7,790 nucleotides of DNA from an uncultured Pseudomonadota bacterium (GCA_937876385.1 CALFHQ010000494.1:1-7790), one strand, 5' to 3'. Shown: positions 1 through 7,456, numbered from the stretch's first letter. Notes: generated by a model from the sequence alone, not told the origin. Numbers and translations: made by a program.

Positions 1-40
1 CGTTGACGTAAACTTCCATCGCATTTCAAGCACCCCTGTG

Positions 41-46
41 AGGAGG
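41..46 (+). promoter_or_regulatory. Ribosome binding site of the first lipoprotein gene
   Basis: A perfect AGGAGG lies 7 bases before a GTG codon at 54. It decides the start, because the reading frame has no ATG at the signal-peptide end and the GTG gives a complete lipoprotein signal peptide. Confidence 0.8.
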
Positions 47-53
47 AATCGCC

Positions 54-2264
54 GTGTCCCGTTACTTCGCAATCATGCTCCTGAGTCTCCTGGGAGCCTG
101 CTCCAGCGCCGAAAAAGGGGAACAAGCCCTCAGCGATGTCTCCCTCGATATCCACGTCGACTCCACCATCCCCGACAACGGCGAAGGGAAGAACAGCCCA
201 CCCAGACTTCACAAAATCGGAAACAAAGAAGTCAAAGTCGCCGAAACCCTCGAACTTCTGCTCAAGGCCGACGACGACGACGGGGATACGCTGACCTACT
301 CGGTTTACGGGGATCTTCCCGAAGGCTCCAAGTTCTTCAAACCGGAAGGACGCTTCACCTGGACACCGGAAGAAAAGGCCGGCCCCTTCTTCATCACATT
401 CGTGGTCTCAGATCTCACTGATTTTGACAGCGAAACCGTGGAACTGAGGGCCGTCAACGACAAAACTCAACACCCCCCGACGTTCGAACAGTTGGGAGAC
501 CAAATCCTCCAGCCGGGGGTGCTCTACCAGCTTCAACTGGAAGCCTCAGACGAAGACGGAGACACCCTCCGGTACGCAACCTTGGGCCCCATCCCAGACG
601 GCGCCTCCCTGGACGGCGCCACGGGACTCTTTCGATGGACACCAGAGCAAAACAACGCCGGTTCCATCAACCGAGTGACCTTCCAAGTCACCGACGGAGC
701 CCTCACAGACACGCTGGAAGCACGCCTCATCGTCGCCGGCGGAGAGCTGGACAACAATCCTCCAACAGTAGAACCCCTCGATTCCATGGAAGTCTCCGTG
801 GGCAACACCCTGGAATTCGACATCCTGGCAACAGATCCAGACCAGGACCCGCTCACCATCACCGTCAGCGGCGCCCTCCCCCAGGGCGCCCAATTCAATG
901 CGGAAACCTGGCACTTCAAGTGGACTCCGACCGCTGCCCAGGCAGGCAAATCCATCCACCTGCTCTTTGAAATCTCAGACTCAGTCTATGTGGTCAAACT
1001 GGCCGCAGACATTTGGGTTAGAACCGCTTCGCAAGCCTGCGGAGATGACGAATTCGAACCCAACAACGACCTCCAGTCAGCCACACTGCTCACCCAGGGC
1101 TCTTTCCCGAACCTTTCCATCTGCGATACCGAGACCTCCCCGGTGGACAGCGATTGGTTTCGTCTCATGCTCGAACCAGGCGAAAAGCTCCAGGCACACA
1201 TCGAGTTCGTCCACGAACAGGGAGACCTGGAACTCGCGCTGTTTGCCGAAGGCTCAGAGGAACCACTGGTTCACAACCCATCTGTGGCAAACAGCGAATC
1301 GGTGACTTACCAAACCACAGCAGCCGGAAACTACTACCTGGTGGTTTTCGGGGTCGGCTCGGGGGTCTTCTCCTCCGGCTATGCAATGACCATCGAACGC
1401 TCCACGGGAAACATTGATTCCTGTCAACCGGACTCTCTTGAACCCAATAATGCCTCTGGAGACGCAACCGTGGTGCCCGCAAACAAGCTCGATGGGACGC
1501 CAATCTCCAACCTCACCATATGCGCTGGCGACCTGGACTACTACAACGTCGAACTCTCTTGCGGAGACACGCTTTACGCAGCGACGTCCTTTTCCCACAG
1601 CACCGGAGACCTCGACATGCTCCTCCTGGGACCCGATGGGGAGACGGTGGACTCCAGTCTGAGCAGTCTCGACAACGAAACCGTCGGGGTGGAAGCAGCT
1701 TCCCTCGCCGGAGACTATCTCGTTGTCGTGAGCGGCTACCCCGAAGATTCCACAGAGAACCAATACTCCATCGAGTTCCTGGTGGAAGAGGGGGCAATCT
1801 GCGAGGACGATCCGCAAGAACCCGACAACAGCCCCTCGACGGCCACAACCATCTCTCAATCCCTTGACCTGATGGACCTCTCCCTGTGCTGCAGCAAGGA
1901 CTGGTTTCGCTTTCCGGCCGGGGTCGGAACAGTTGTTGTCGAAATGGTGTACCCAGACACCAGCGACATCCAGACCGCCTTCTATCTGGAGTCTGCGATG
2001 AACGACGCCATCCCCCTCTCCTGCTCCGAAGGACTTTGCCAGGGGTCCATTAACGTCCCGAACAACGTCGACGCCTACTTGTCCGTCGGAGGCCCCAACG
2101 GCCTGCAGTACGCCATGACGGCAACCATCGAGAGCGCTACAACTGACAGCTGCGCCGGGCACTGCGACGAATCCGCCGGCTCCTGCTGGTGTGACGAGGG
2201 GTGCGCCCAATACGGGGATTGTTGTGGCGACATTTGCGAAACCTGTGGGTACTGTGCGTCATGA
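54..2264 (+). CDS. Surface lipoprotein with cadherin-like, PPC and somatomedin-B-like domains
   Basis: This 736-residue protein begins with a short hydrophobic signal peptide ending in lipobox LLGAC, so Cys16 is the likely lipidated residue; the SSAEKGE that follows lacks Asp at +2, which fits outer-membrane sorting. Residues about 49-135, 140-228 and 235-323 are three cadherin-like/He_PIG-type Ig repeats, each with a leading PP, an acidic DxDGD or DPDQDP calcium-type loop, LPxGA and a WTP motif. Residues about 327-448, 457-577 and 583-693 are three PPC-type beta-sandwich domains, each opening with EPNN or EPDN and carrying a D-W/Y-F/Y motif (DSDWFRL, DLDYYNV, KDWFRF). Residues 698-736 form a cysteine-rich somatomedin-B-like module. 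No protease or other catalytic domain is visible, although PPC domains often sit on secreted peptidases. The start is GTG with AGGAGG. The role is inferred to be adhesion or binding at the cell surface. The stop overlaps the start of the next gene. Domain calls are by eye; the exact function is unknown. Confidence 0.9.
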   Translation: MSRYFAIMLLSLLGACSSAEKGEQALSDVSLDIHVDSTIPDNGEGKNSPPRLHKIGNKEVKVAETLELLLKADDDDGDTLTYSVYGDLPEGSKFFKPEGRFTWTPEEKAGPFFITFVVSDLTDFDSETVELRAVNDKTQHPPTFEQLGDQILQPGVLYQLQLEASDEDGDTLRYATLGPIPDGASLDGATGLFRWTPEQNNAGSINRVTFQVTDGALTDTLEARLIVAGGELDNNPPTVEPLDSMEVSVGNTLEFDILATDPDQDPLTITVSGALPQGAQFNAETWHFKWTPTAAQAGKSIHLLFEISDSVYVVKLAADIWVRTASQACGDDEFEPNNDLQSATLLTQGSFPNLSICDTETSPVDSDWFRLMLEPGEKLQAHIEFVHEQGDLELALFAEGSEEPLVHNPSVANSESVTYQTTAAGNYYLVVFGVGSGVFSSGYAMTIERSTGNIDSCQPDSLEPNNASGDATVVPANKLDGTPISNLTICAGDLDYYNVELSCGDTLYAATSFSHSTGDLDMLLLGPDGETVDSSLSSLDNETVGVEAASLAGDYLVVVSGYPEDSTENQYSIEFLVEEGAICEDDPQEPDNSPSTATTISQSLDLMDLSLCCSKDWFRFPAGVGTVVVEMVYPDTSDIQTAFYLESAMNDAIPLSCSEGLCQGSINVPNNVDAYLSVGGPNGLQYAMTATIESATTDSCAGHCDESAGSCWCDEGCAQYGDCCGDICETCGYCAS
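2145..2261 (+). other. Region encoding a somatomedin-B-like cysteine knot
   Basis: Residues 698-736 of the lipoprotein hold ten cysteines, at 700, 704, 711, 713, 717, 723, 724, 728, 731 and 734. The first eight follow the somatomedin-B order C-C-C-x-C-C-CC-C, including the hallmark CWCDEGC and the paired CC followed by GD. In animals this fold (vitronectin, ENPP proteins) has four disulfides and binds protein partners. The two extra cysteines at the end could make a fifth disulfide. The module would need oxidising conditions, matching export outside the cytoplasm. Confidence 0.75.
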
Positions 2265-3550
2265 GAGTCCTTGTCGGTTGCATCGCAGTACTGCTCTTGA
2301 GCCATTGCGGAACCGGAAGACCTCGCACCGTGGCAGTGCTCCCGCTGAGCAATCAGCCCCGCTGCGAAGCCCTGGACGAAGCCCACAACCGTGTAAGATT
2401 CAACGGAACAACCCTTGACCCCATCGGCATCAGAGAGAAGATTCCCAAAGGAGTCCGAAGCCTCGACACAAAGAGTGCTTCGCAAACGCTTCTCGACCTT
2501 GCAGCGGGGGCGTCGGTCTTCTTTGAAAAGGATGCAAAGGTCGGCCAGGGGCAGATGCTCGAGGCCTGGAAACGATTGGAACCCCATCCAGAATGGCTCC
2601 CCGGCCAACCGGAACAACGAAAAGAAGTCTACGAGACCCTCCTGACGCTATACCGAGTGTGGACTCGCACCGACGCCGATGGAGCAGGTCGACTCCTCCT
2701 CTGGTTGGCGACTCACCTCCCCGAACAGCAACCCAGCGTCAAGTTCCTGCCCCCACAGATGGAATACGAAGTCACCCAGTTCGCTCAGGAAACCACCACT
2801 CCCAGACATGAGTTGTCCGTTGAGTCCCCGAAAGATGCCGGAGCATGCCAACTGTTTGTGGACGGGCTCCCTTTAGGAACGCTGCCGCTGAGCACTCGCA
2901 TACTCCCCGAAGGAACCCACGCACTGTGGGTTCAGTGCGAAAAGGGGTCAAGCTGGGTCGTGGACATGGACCTCAACTCCAACATTCACCTGGAAACCCA
3001 AGGAGTGCCCCTTCAAAGACAAACTCGAGTGAAGAGAGATTGCGTCCTCGTCGACCCCACCCTGAATCCAAGGGAACTGGAAAAACTCGGCAGGCATTTC
3101 CTCTCCTGGCTCGAAGTCGACGGAGTAGTATGGGTTCCCGTCGATGACCCCAAAGCACCCGCCCTCCTCACAACCCGAGGAAACATCACCCACCTTCCCC
3201 CCGAGGAGGGAAGATACAGCCTGAAATCAGAGTGGGTTCTGGACCGCAAGGACGATTGGCAAACCATCGGCTGGGTGACCCTTGGAGCGGCGGCCGTTCT
3301 CGCCGGTGCCGGAGTCGGACTCAATCTGCACTACAATGGCCTCGTCAACGAAATGAACACCGGAGTCGCCGATCACCGCAACGAGTTTGACAACATCAAG
3401 GCCGCAACGATCACCATGTACGCTTCGGCCGCGGCCATGCTGGTCGCTACGGGAGTCTTCTGGGTGCTCAGTCTCGCCGAAGGGGGCGATTCCGTACCAC
3501 TCTTCGACAACGCTCTGAAATCAACAATGGACGGCAAGACCAACCGATAG
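2261..3550 (+). CDS. PEGA-like envelope (lipo)protein with C-terminal membrane hairpin
   Basis: This is a 429-residue protein starting at an ATG that overlaps the upstream stop (ATGA), so translation is probably coupled; no strong Shine-Dalgarno is visible. The frame stays open upstream to 2201, but that extension lies in the previous gene and would bury the signal peptide. Residues 1-16 look like a lipoprotein signal (LLLSHC), though His just before Cys16 is atypical. Residues about 70-175 are helical, resembling the leading region of myxobacterial PEGA proteins, with a KFLPPQMEYEV segment. Residues about 194-240 match a PEGA-like domain (LFVDGLPLGTLPLS, then LPEGTHALWVQC). Residues about 336-356 and 384-405 are two likely transmembrane helices separated by a polar loop, and a polar tail follows. 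PEGA domains are thought to bind surface or cell-wall structures. It may be an envelope partner of the upstream lipoprotein. No enzymatic motif was seen. Confidence 0.85.
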   Translation: MRVLVGCIAVLLLSHCGTGRPRTVAVLPLSNQPRCEALDEAHNRVRFNGTTLDPIGIREKIPKGVRSLDTKSASQTLLDLAAGASVFFEKDAKVGQGQMLEAWKRLEPHPEWLPGQPEQRKEVYETLLTLYRVWTRTDADGAGRLLLWLATHLPEQQPSVKFLPPQMEYEVTQFAQETTTPRHELSVESPKDAGACQLFVDGLPLGTLPLSTRILPEGTHALWVQCEKGSSWVVDMDLNSNIHLETQGVPLQRQTRVKRDCVLVDPTLNPRELEKLGRHFLSWLEVDGVVWVPVDDPKAPALLTTRGNITHLPPEEGRYSLKSEWVLDRKDDWQTIGWVTLGAAAVLAGAGVGLNLHYNGLVNEMNTGVADHRNEFDNIKAATITMYASAAAMLVATGVFWVLSLAEGGDSVPLFDNALKSTMDGKTNR

Positions 3551-3570
3551 AAAAGGGCGACGGCCCAAAA
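3551..3570 (-). terminator. Possible weak terminator of the minus-strand operon
   Basis: The 20 bases between the converging stop codons contain GGGC-GACG-GCCC. Read on the minus strand, this is a 4-bp GC stem with a 4-base loop followed by TTTT. The stem is shorter than usual for an intrinsic terminator, so the call is weak. On the plus strand it is followed by A residues and should not terminate. Confidence 0.3.
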
Positions 3571-4407
3571 TCAGCCCTGAACTTCACTCAAAGCCAGTCG
3601 AGACAATGTGGCCAGAGAAAATTGAATGGCGGACTCCACAGTCATTGCAGCGATCTCTGCGGGAGCGAAGGACTCTTCATCGCCGATGATGGCCAACACC
3701 GCTCCGGTATGGACATGGTTTTCAGGGAGGTCCTCTTTGCGGGTCAACTCAGCAGTCCAAGTCTGCCCCAAAACAAAGAGATGAGACGATTCCATCTCGG
3801 AAGCCAACGCCCCGCTTCGGGAGAGAAGCGCCATGTAATCACGATTCTCTTGAGCACGAGGCCCCCAGTGAAACTCCCGAGCAAACAACGAGTCCTTTGA
3901 GTGCACAACCCCAAAATGCACCCGGGTGCCCGGTGAATTCGACCGCAACACCTCCTGAGCCGCCAGAATCCAGGGCAACCCAGCCAACGCAGGAAACTCC
4001 AACGGAGCATACATCGAGGATGTGTGCTCGTCTCGCACACCACCAGTCCCAACCACAAGTTCCCCGACCTTCACCCGTGGATGGAGGGCACCGGCCGTTC
4101 CCACCCGGAGGATTCGCCGAACTCCCAAAGCCACCAACTCGTTGACGATGATGTCCAAACTGGGACAACCCATCCCCGAAGCCACAGCGGCGACATCGAT
4201 GGACTGACCTTCTACCGTCATCGTGCCCAAATACAGGTTGTGGCGACGGGGACTTTCCAGAACCTTGACGTCGTCGAAGTACGCCGACAACTCCTCTGCT
4301 CGACCGTCGGAACCAGGCAAGAGTACATACCGACCAAGTTCGCCGTTGCCAGCCAGGTCAGCACGGGTTGCGCAAAGGTGATGAGGCTTGAAGTTGTCCA
4401 GATTCAA
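3571..4407 (-). CDS. Nucleoside phosphorylase, uridine phosphorylase family
   Basis: The 278-residue product belongs to the PNP/UDP phosphorylase superfamily, which splits a nucleoside with phosphate into base and ribose-1-phosphate in the cytoplasm. Visible family signatures are LPGSDGR (29-36), which corresponds to the phosphate-loop PGDPxR; SGMGCPS (77-83); RVGTAGAL (101-108), close to RIGTTGA of Escherichia coli Udp; APLEFPAL (134-141); and EMES (204-207), the ribose-binding segment. Length is near the roughly 250 of Udp, with a longer N-terminus. The Gln and Arg that Udp uses to hold uracil (GQER) are not obvious here; the matching stretch reads FAREFHW, so the base it accepts is open. 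It starts with TTG, preceded 6 bases upstream by GGGAGG inside the previous gene's last codons; its start overlaps that gene's stop as TTGA. Third gene of the operon. AMP nucleosidase or MTA/SAH nucleosidase are less likely given the Udp-like motifs. Confidence 0.88.
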   Translation of the reverse strand: MNLDNFKPHHLCATRADLAGNGELGRYVLLPGSDGRAEELSAYFDDVKVLESPRRHNLYLGTMTVEGQSIDVAAVASGMGCPSLDIIVNELVALGVRRILRVGTAGALHPRVKVGELVVGTGGVRDEHTSSMYAPLEFPALAGLPWILAAQEVLRSNSPGTRVHFGVVHSKDSLFAREFHWGPRAQENRDYMALLSRSGALASEMESSHLFVLGQTWTAELTRKEDLPENHVHTGAVLAIIGDEESFAPAEIAAMTVESAIQFSLATLSRLALSEVQG

Positions 4408-5528
4408 AGGAGACCTCCCGCTTTCAAACGAACTTGCTTGAACTTGTCCAATTGCTCCTCACACAGAGATTTCAAGGCTTCTGCTGTGTCGGCTGTCGCC
4501 AGAAGAGCATTCCAACGCTCCTCGTAACGCGCCCACAACATCCTCAAGAAGGCCTCGTCCACCCCCTTCCAACGCTCTTGCTTTCGCTCCCGGAAATGGC
4601 TCCAGGATGAATAGTCCTCTTCCGGCCAACGCTCCTTCAATACCTCCCGCAGGGTCCAACCACGCTCAGCCAGACTCGAAACCTGCGACCAGTACTGCTC
4701 CACGTCATCGAGATATTCCAACACATCAAAAGCTCGGGAGCCCGCATCATAGATCACACATCGCTCCAGCGGGGCGCTGAGGGAGTCGTATTGTGAAGCC
4801 TCGAATTCCGGGGCAAGGAGAGCTTCGGTTTTGATGAGATCAGTCCCCTGAATGCTGTTGGAGAGATGAATCTGCGAGTCCACCAGCCGCATCTTCCCCT
4901 CCAGATAAATCACGTGGGTCTCTCGATACCCCGGAAACTCCTGCTTGAAGAGGGCGTGGTACTTGTCCAAGATCTTTTCCGCCTTGTGGCACCCGATGGT
5001 GAAAAACACCATCCCCTGAATCGGCGTCTTCTTCTCCAACAACTCCCGCAAAACCACCTCTAAGCCGTTGTCCACCGTAACACCGGTCGCCACAACATCC
5101 CCCACAAGAATCACCGCATCACGGGGGATCTTGATCTTGCGATACATGTCCTCTCGAACCACCCATCTACCCTCGGTCCGGTGCCGCTGAGAACTCATAA
5201 AACAGGAGACGTGGTGGTTGCTGCCCAGAGCCTTCCAGAGGGCATGTCGAAGGGCGAAATTGAGCCCGCCACGCAGAAACTTCAGGATGGTCAACTGGCA
5301 AGAAGATACCCCTTGCAGAAAGGGCAAAAAGGGAGCCGAAGACATCGCATCAGCCATCGCTGCCTGCATGCCCAGCGTGAAATCATAGCCGCAAACCTCG
5401 GGGCAGTTGGCGATTTCACGCATGGACGGGGTGGAGACCACCCAGCGATTGACCTCTCCTTGATAGTCACCCTCCAGGCGATACCACGACGCCGAATCCG
5501 TTACACTTACTTGCTTGAGAATTTGCAT
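4404..5528 (-). CDS. Phosphoribosyltransferase-like protein with C-terminal extension
   Basis: The 374-residue product carries a type I phosphoribosyltransferase core. Residues 139-151 (VILVGDVVATGVT) match the PRPP-binding motif, with the first of the two usual acidic residues replaced by Gly and the second kept as Asp144. Residues 84-90 (FLRGGLN) resemble the pyrophosphate loop (RGG), and 112-130 could be the flexible loop over the active site. The family joins a base to PRPP, or reverses it, or acts as a regulator. Residues about 270-374 form an extra helical, Trp/Arg/Glu-rich tail (about 100 residues) without a recognised domain. At 374 residues it is well above the usual 180-240 of such enzymes. 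ATG start with GGAG 5 bases upstream; its first 22 bases overlap the end of the membrane protein gene. Its place beside a nucleoside phosphorylase points to nucleobase chemistry. The substrate cannot be told. Confidence 0.82.
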   Translation of the reverse strand: MQILKQVSVTDSASWYRLEGDYQGEVNRWVVSTPSMREIANCPEVCGYDFTLGMQAAMADAMSSAPFLPFLQGVSSCQLTILKFLRGGLNFALRHALWKALGSNHHVSCFMSSQRHRTEGRWVVREDMYRKIKIPRDAVILVGDVVATGVTVDNGLEVVLRELLEKKTPIQGMVFFTIGCHKAEKILDKYHALFKQEFPGYRETHVIYLEGKMRLVDSQIHLSNSIQGTDLIKTEALLAPEFEASQYDSLSAPLERCVIYDAGSRAFDVLEYLDDVEQYWSQVSSLAERGWTLREVLKERWPEEDYSSWSHFRERKQERWKGVDEAFLRMLWARYEERWNALLATADTAEALKSLCEEQLDKFKQVRLKAGGLL

Positions 5529-7378
5529 CGAAACTCCGTCGTCTCGGTAATGGGAACCAGTGCTACCTCGGCAGGATTGTTCACTATGACCAGTTCGTCA
5601 AGGAAATCGGACGTGTATTGCCCTACGAAGATGGCTCTGCGGGCCACAACCGATGAAACCGAGTCAAGCACACAGCGGCACTGGGGAAGTAGCTTCTTTG
5701 TCCCCGTCCGATAGCAGCCCAATCCCAAAAAGACGTACGAGTCGCGACGAGGAGGAGTCGTCATCCGAGACATCGGACGCAGACGAACCTCTCCACTTGC
5801 CGCCAGTCCCAAGGACGCCGCCACACGCCCATAGCGAAAAAGTCCATAGCGATTGACCCGAAGCTCCGGCATCCCTGGAACCAAAATCGGCGCATCCGGC
5901 ACAAACACCGTCGCTCCGTGCGGCAAGGTGGGCAAGACATCCCAAAGAAACCGCCACTCCTGCTGGGCCGCATAGTTGAATTCTCGCACCGGCCTCAGAG
6001 TGCTCGGCCAGATGCCCACCAGAAGTACAAAAGCAACGCCCCAGCGAGAAACCATCCGCCACGGCAGAAGAGAGAGCGCTTCAACCCCTGCCACAACAAG
6101 GAAGGTCAACGGGACAAAGGTGGGAAGCTGTGTCCGAAGGCCTTCGAAGGGCAACTCCCCGCTAGACCTCAACGTCGACGCCGCTACCACCAGCCCAATC
6201 CAGAGAATCCACCCTGACTTCTCAGCAAGGGACCGCCGAGACAACAGTCCCAAAACGGCCAGCAACCACCAGGTCAAACAGACCATCTTGTGGTTGAAGA
6301 CCCACGCACCGACTGTTCGGTACGTCCTCAACATTTCTCCCTTGAACGGTAGAACCATGGGGCCCGATCCCCACACGCCAAACCCAAACGACCACGACAT
6401 CAAGACAACCAGCGCGGCGAAAACACCCACAGATATCCACCAAGTAACAGAGCCCTTGCGGACAAGTAGATGATGGACAAACACAAAGCCAATCACCGCC
6501 ACCGTGGCAACGAGAATCCCAGGAACCAGCCGGAGCCCCAACCCGGAAGCTCCCGCATTCGTCGCCATCGCCCGCAACGTCCAGACCAAAGCGGGGAGAC
6601 TGAACACCCCGGCCAGGACGAGAGCTTTGGCGAAGGCCGCTCTCCCGTTTCTGTCCAACCAGCCTGCGGCCATCAAGACAAGCGGAAGGACCAGCACCAA
6701 CGCTTCCAGACGAGACTGAACCAACAACACCAGAAGGGCCGCAAAGGCAAACCGGGCAAGCCGCGAATCCGCCCGCTCTCTCAGTTCCAGCAGAAACACC
6801 AGTCCCCACACTGACAAAACGGCTGTCCCGAGACTCAGCGCGTCCGAGGCCGAATAGAGCAGCATAGCCGCCATTCCCCACCACACCAGAACACCCAACC
6901 ACGCCCAGGAGAGCCGCCCATAGACCTTTGCCCCTACAAGGAAAAAACCCAAGGCACCCAGCCCATACAAGGAACGATTGGCCCACGAGAAGGCTTCTGT
7001 CGGAATGAAACCCACATGCTGAAACAAGGATCCCCACACTGGAATGGCCAGAGGATATTCGTAAGGGAAGAAGGCTCCCCAATCAAGACGAGCAATTTGA
7101 AGGGACGAAATCACATGACCCAACCCCGTAAACGTAGACACAACGGGAGGAGGAGGGGCCATAAGGCTGGACCACAGCAAGGACAGCAACAACACGAGAA
7201 CCAGGCTCACGAAACCCGTCACAGAAAACTCGTTGCCCAGCCGACGAAAGAGACGAAGGGCAGAGAAGAGAAAGATCCCCCATGCCATGAAAAGGATGAG
7301 AAGCACAAGAGGAACCGCACCCCCACTGCGCCCTGCAGGTGCTGCCAGAAGAACCATCAGAGGGGAGATTGACGTCAT
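5507..7378 (-). CDS. Polytopic membrane protein, GT-C glycosyltransferase-like
   Basis: This is a 623-residue protein with about 14 hydrophobic helices between residues 20 and 460 and a soluble C-terminal domain of about 160 residues, likely periplasmic. Layout is like GT-C/family 39 glycosyltransferases, which transfer sugars from polyprenyl phosphates: a long first loop (about 75-135) contains FFPYEYPLAIPVWGSL, similar to the Y-P-P-L-Y-P segment of such proteins. However, that loop has no adjacent DD, DE or ED pair, the usual GT-C acidic signature, so catalytic function is doubtful. The soluble tail has several Cys. The start is chosen as ATG at 7378, 10 bases after AAGGAG; a TTG two codons earlier (7384), only 4 bases after the same site, is an alternative that adds two residues. 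First gene of the operon. An unrelated polytopic membrane protein is possible. Confidence 0.8.
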   Translation of the reverse strand: MTSISPLMVLLAAPAGRSGGAVPLVLLILFMAWGIFLFSALRLFRRLGNEFSVTGFVSLVLVLLLSLLWSSLMAPPPPVVSTFTGLGHVISSLQIARLDWGAFFPYEYPLAIPVWGSLFQHVGFIPTEAFSWANRSLYGLGALGFFLVGAKVYGRLSWAWLGVLVWWGMAAMLLYSASDALSLGTAVLSVWGLVFLLELRERADSRLARFAFAALLVLLVQSRLEALVLVLPLVLMAAGWLDRNGRAAFAKALVLAGVFSLPALVWTLRAMATNAGASGLGLRLVPGILVATVAVIGFVFVHHLLVRKGSVTWWISVGVFAALVVLMSWSFGFGVWGSGPMVLPFKGEMLRTYRTVGAWVFNHKMVCLTWWLLAVLGLLSRRSLAEKSGWILWIGLVVAASTLRSSGELPFEGLRTQLPTFVPLTFLVVAGVEALSLLPWRMVSRWGVAFVLLVGIWPSTLRPVREFNYAAQQEWRFLWDVLPTLPHGATVFVPDAPILVPGMPELRVNRYGLFRYGRVAASLGLAASGEVRLRPMSRMTTPPRRDSYVFLGLGCYRTGTKKLLPQCRCVLDSVSSVVARRAIFVGQYTSDFLDELVIVNNPAEVALVPITETTEFRCKFSSK

Positions 7379-7388
7379 GACCAAAGTG

Positions 7389-7394
7389 CTCCTT
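7389..7394 (-). promoter_or_regulatory. Ribosome binding site of the membrane protein gene
   Basis: AAGGAG on the minus strand lies 10 bases before ATG (7378) and 4 bases before an in-frame TTG (7384). Neither spacing is ideal, so the start choice between the two is not certain. Confidence 0.6.
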
Positions 7395-7404
7395 AGGAAC
7401 CCGA

Positions 7405-7433
7405 ATTCTAGACCATGTCGCCCCGCTTCACAA
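7405..7433 (-). promoter_or_regulatory. Sigma70-like promoter of the three-gene operon
   Basis: On the minus strand, TTGTGA (7433-7428) is followed by exactly 17 bases and TAGAAT (7410-7405). The -10 matches the consensus at five of six positions and the -35 at four. Transcription would start near 7398, leaving a leader of about 20 bases that carries the AAGGAG site. Confidence 0.5.
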
Positions 7434-7456
7434 CCGGGACATCAACCCACGAACTT

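Noticed and set aside
3..31. TTGACG near the left edge as a -35 box for the first gene
   Set aside because: No acceptable -10 box lies 16-18 bases downstream, and too little upstream sequence is present to judge.
1254..2210. Long open frame (318 codons) on the minus strand inside the lipoprotein gene
   Set aside because: It lies wholly antisense to a gene with clear domains, and its low-complexity Gly/Val-rich product has no recognisable motif or ribosome binding site.
2201..2260. Upstream extension of the second gene to 2201
   Set aside because: It lies inside the first gene's cysteine-rich end and would place 20 Arg-containing residues before a good signal peptide; the ATG at 2261 is better.
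4024..4527. Plus-strand open frame of 167 codons over the phosphorylase and phosphoribosyltransferase junction
   Set aside because: It is antisense to two well-supported genes and has no family features.
6222..7082. Open frame of 286 codons on the minus strand within the membrane protein gene
   Set aside because: It is another frame of the same strand. Its Gly/Cys/Ser-rich product looks like a frame-shifted reading of a hydrophobic protein.
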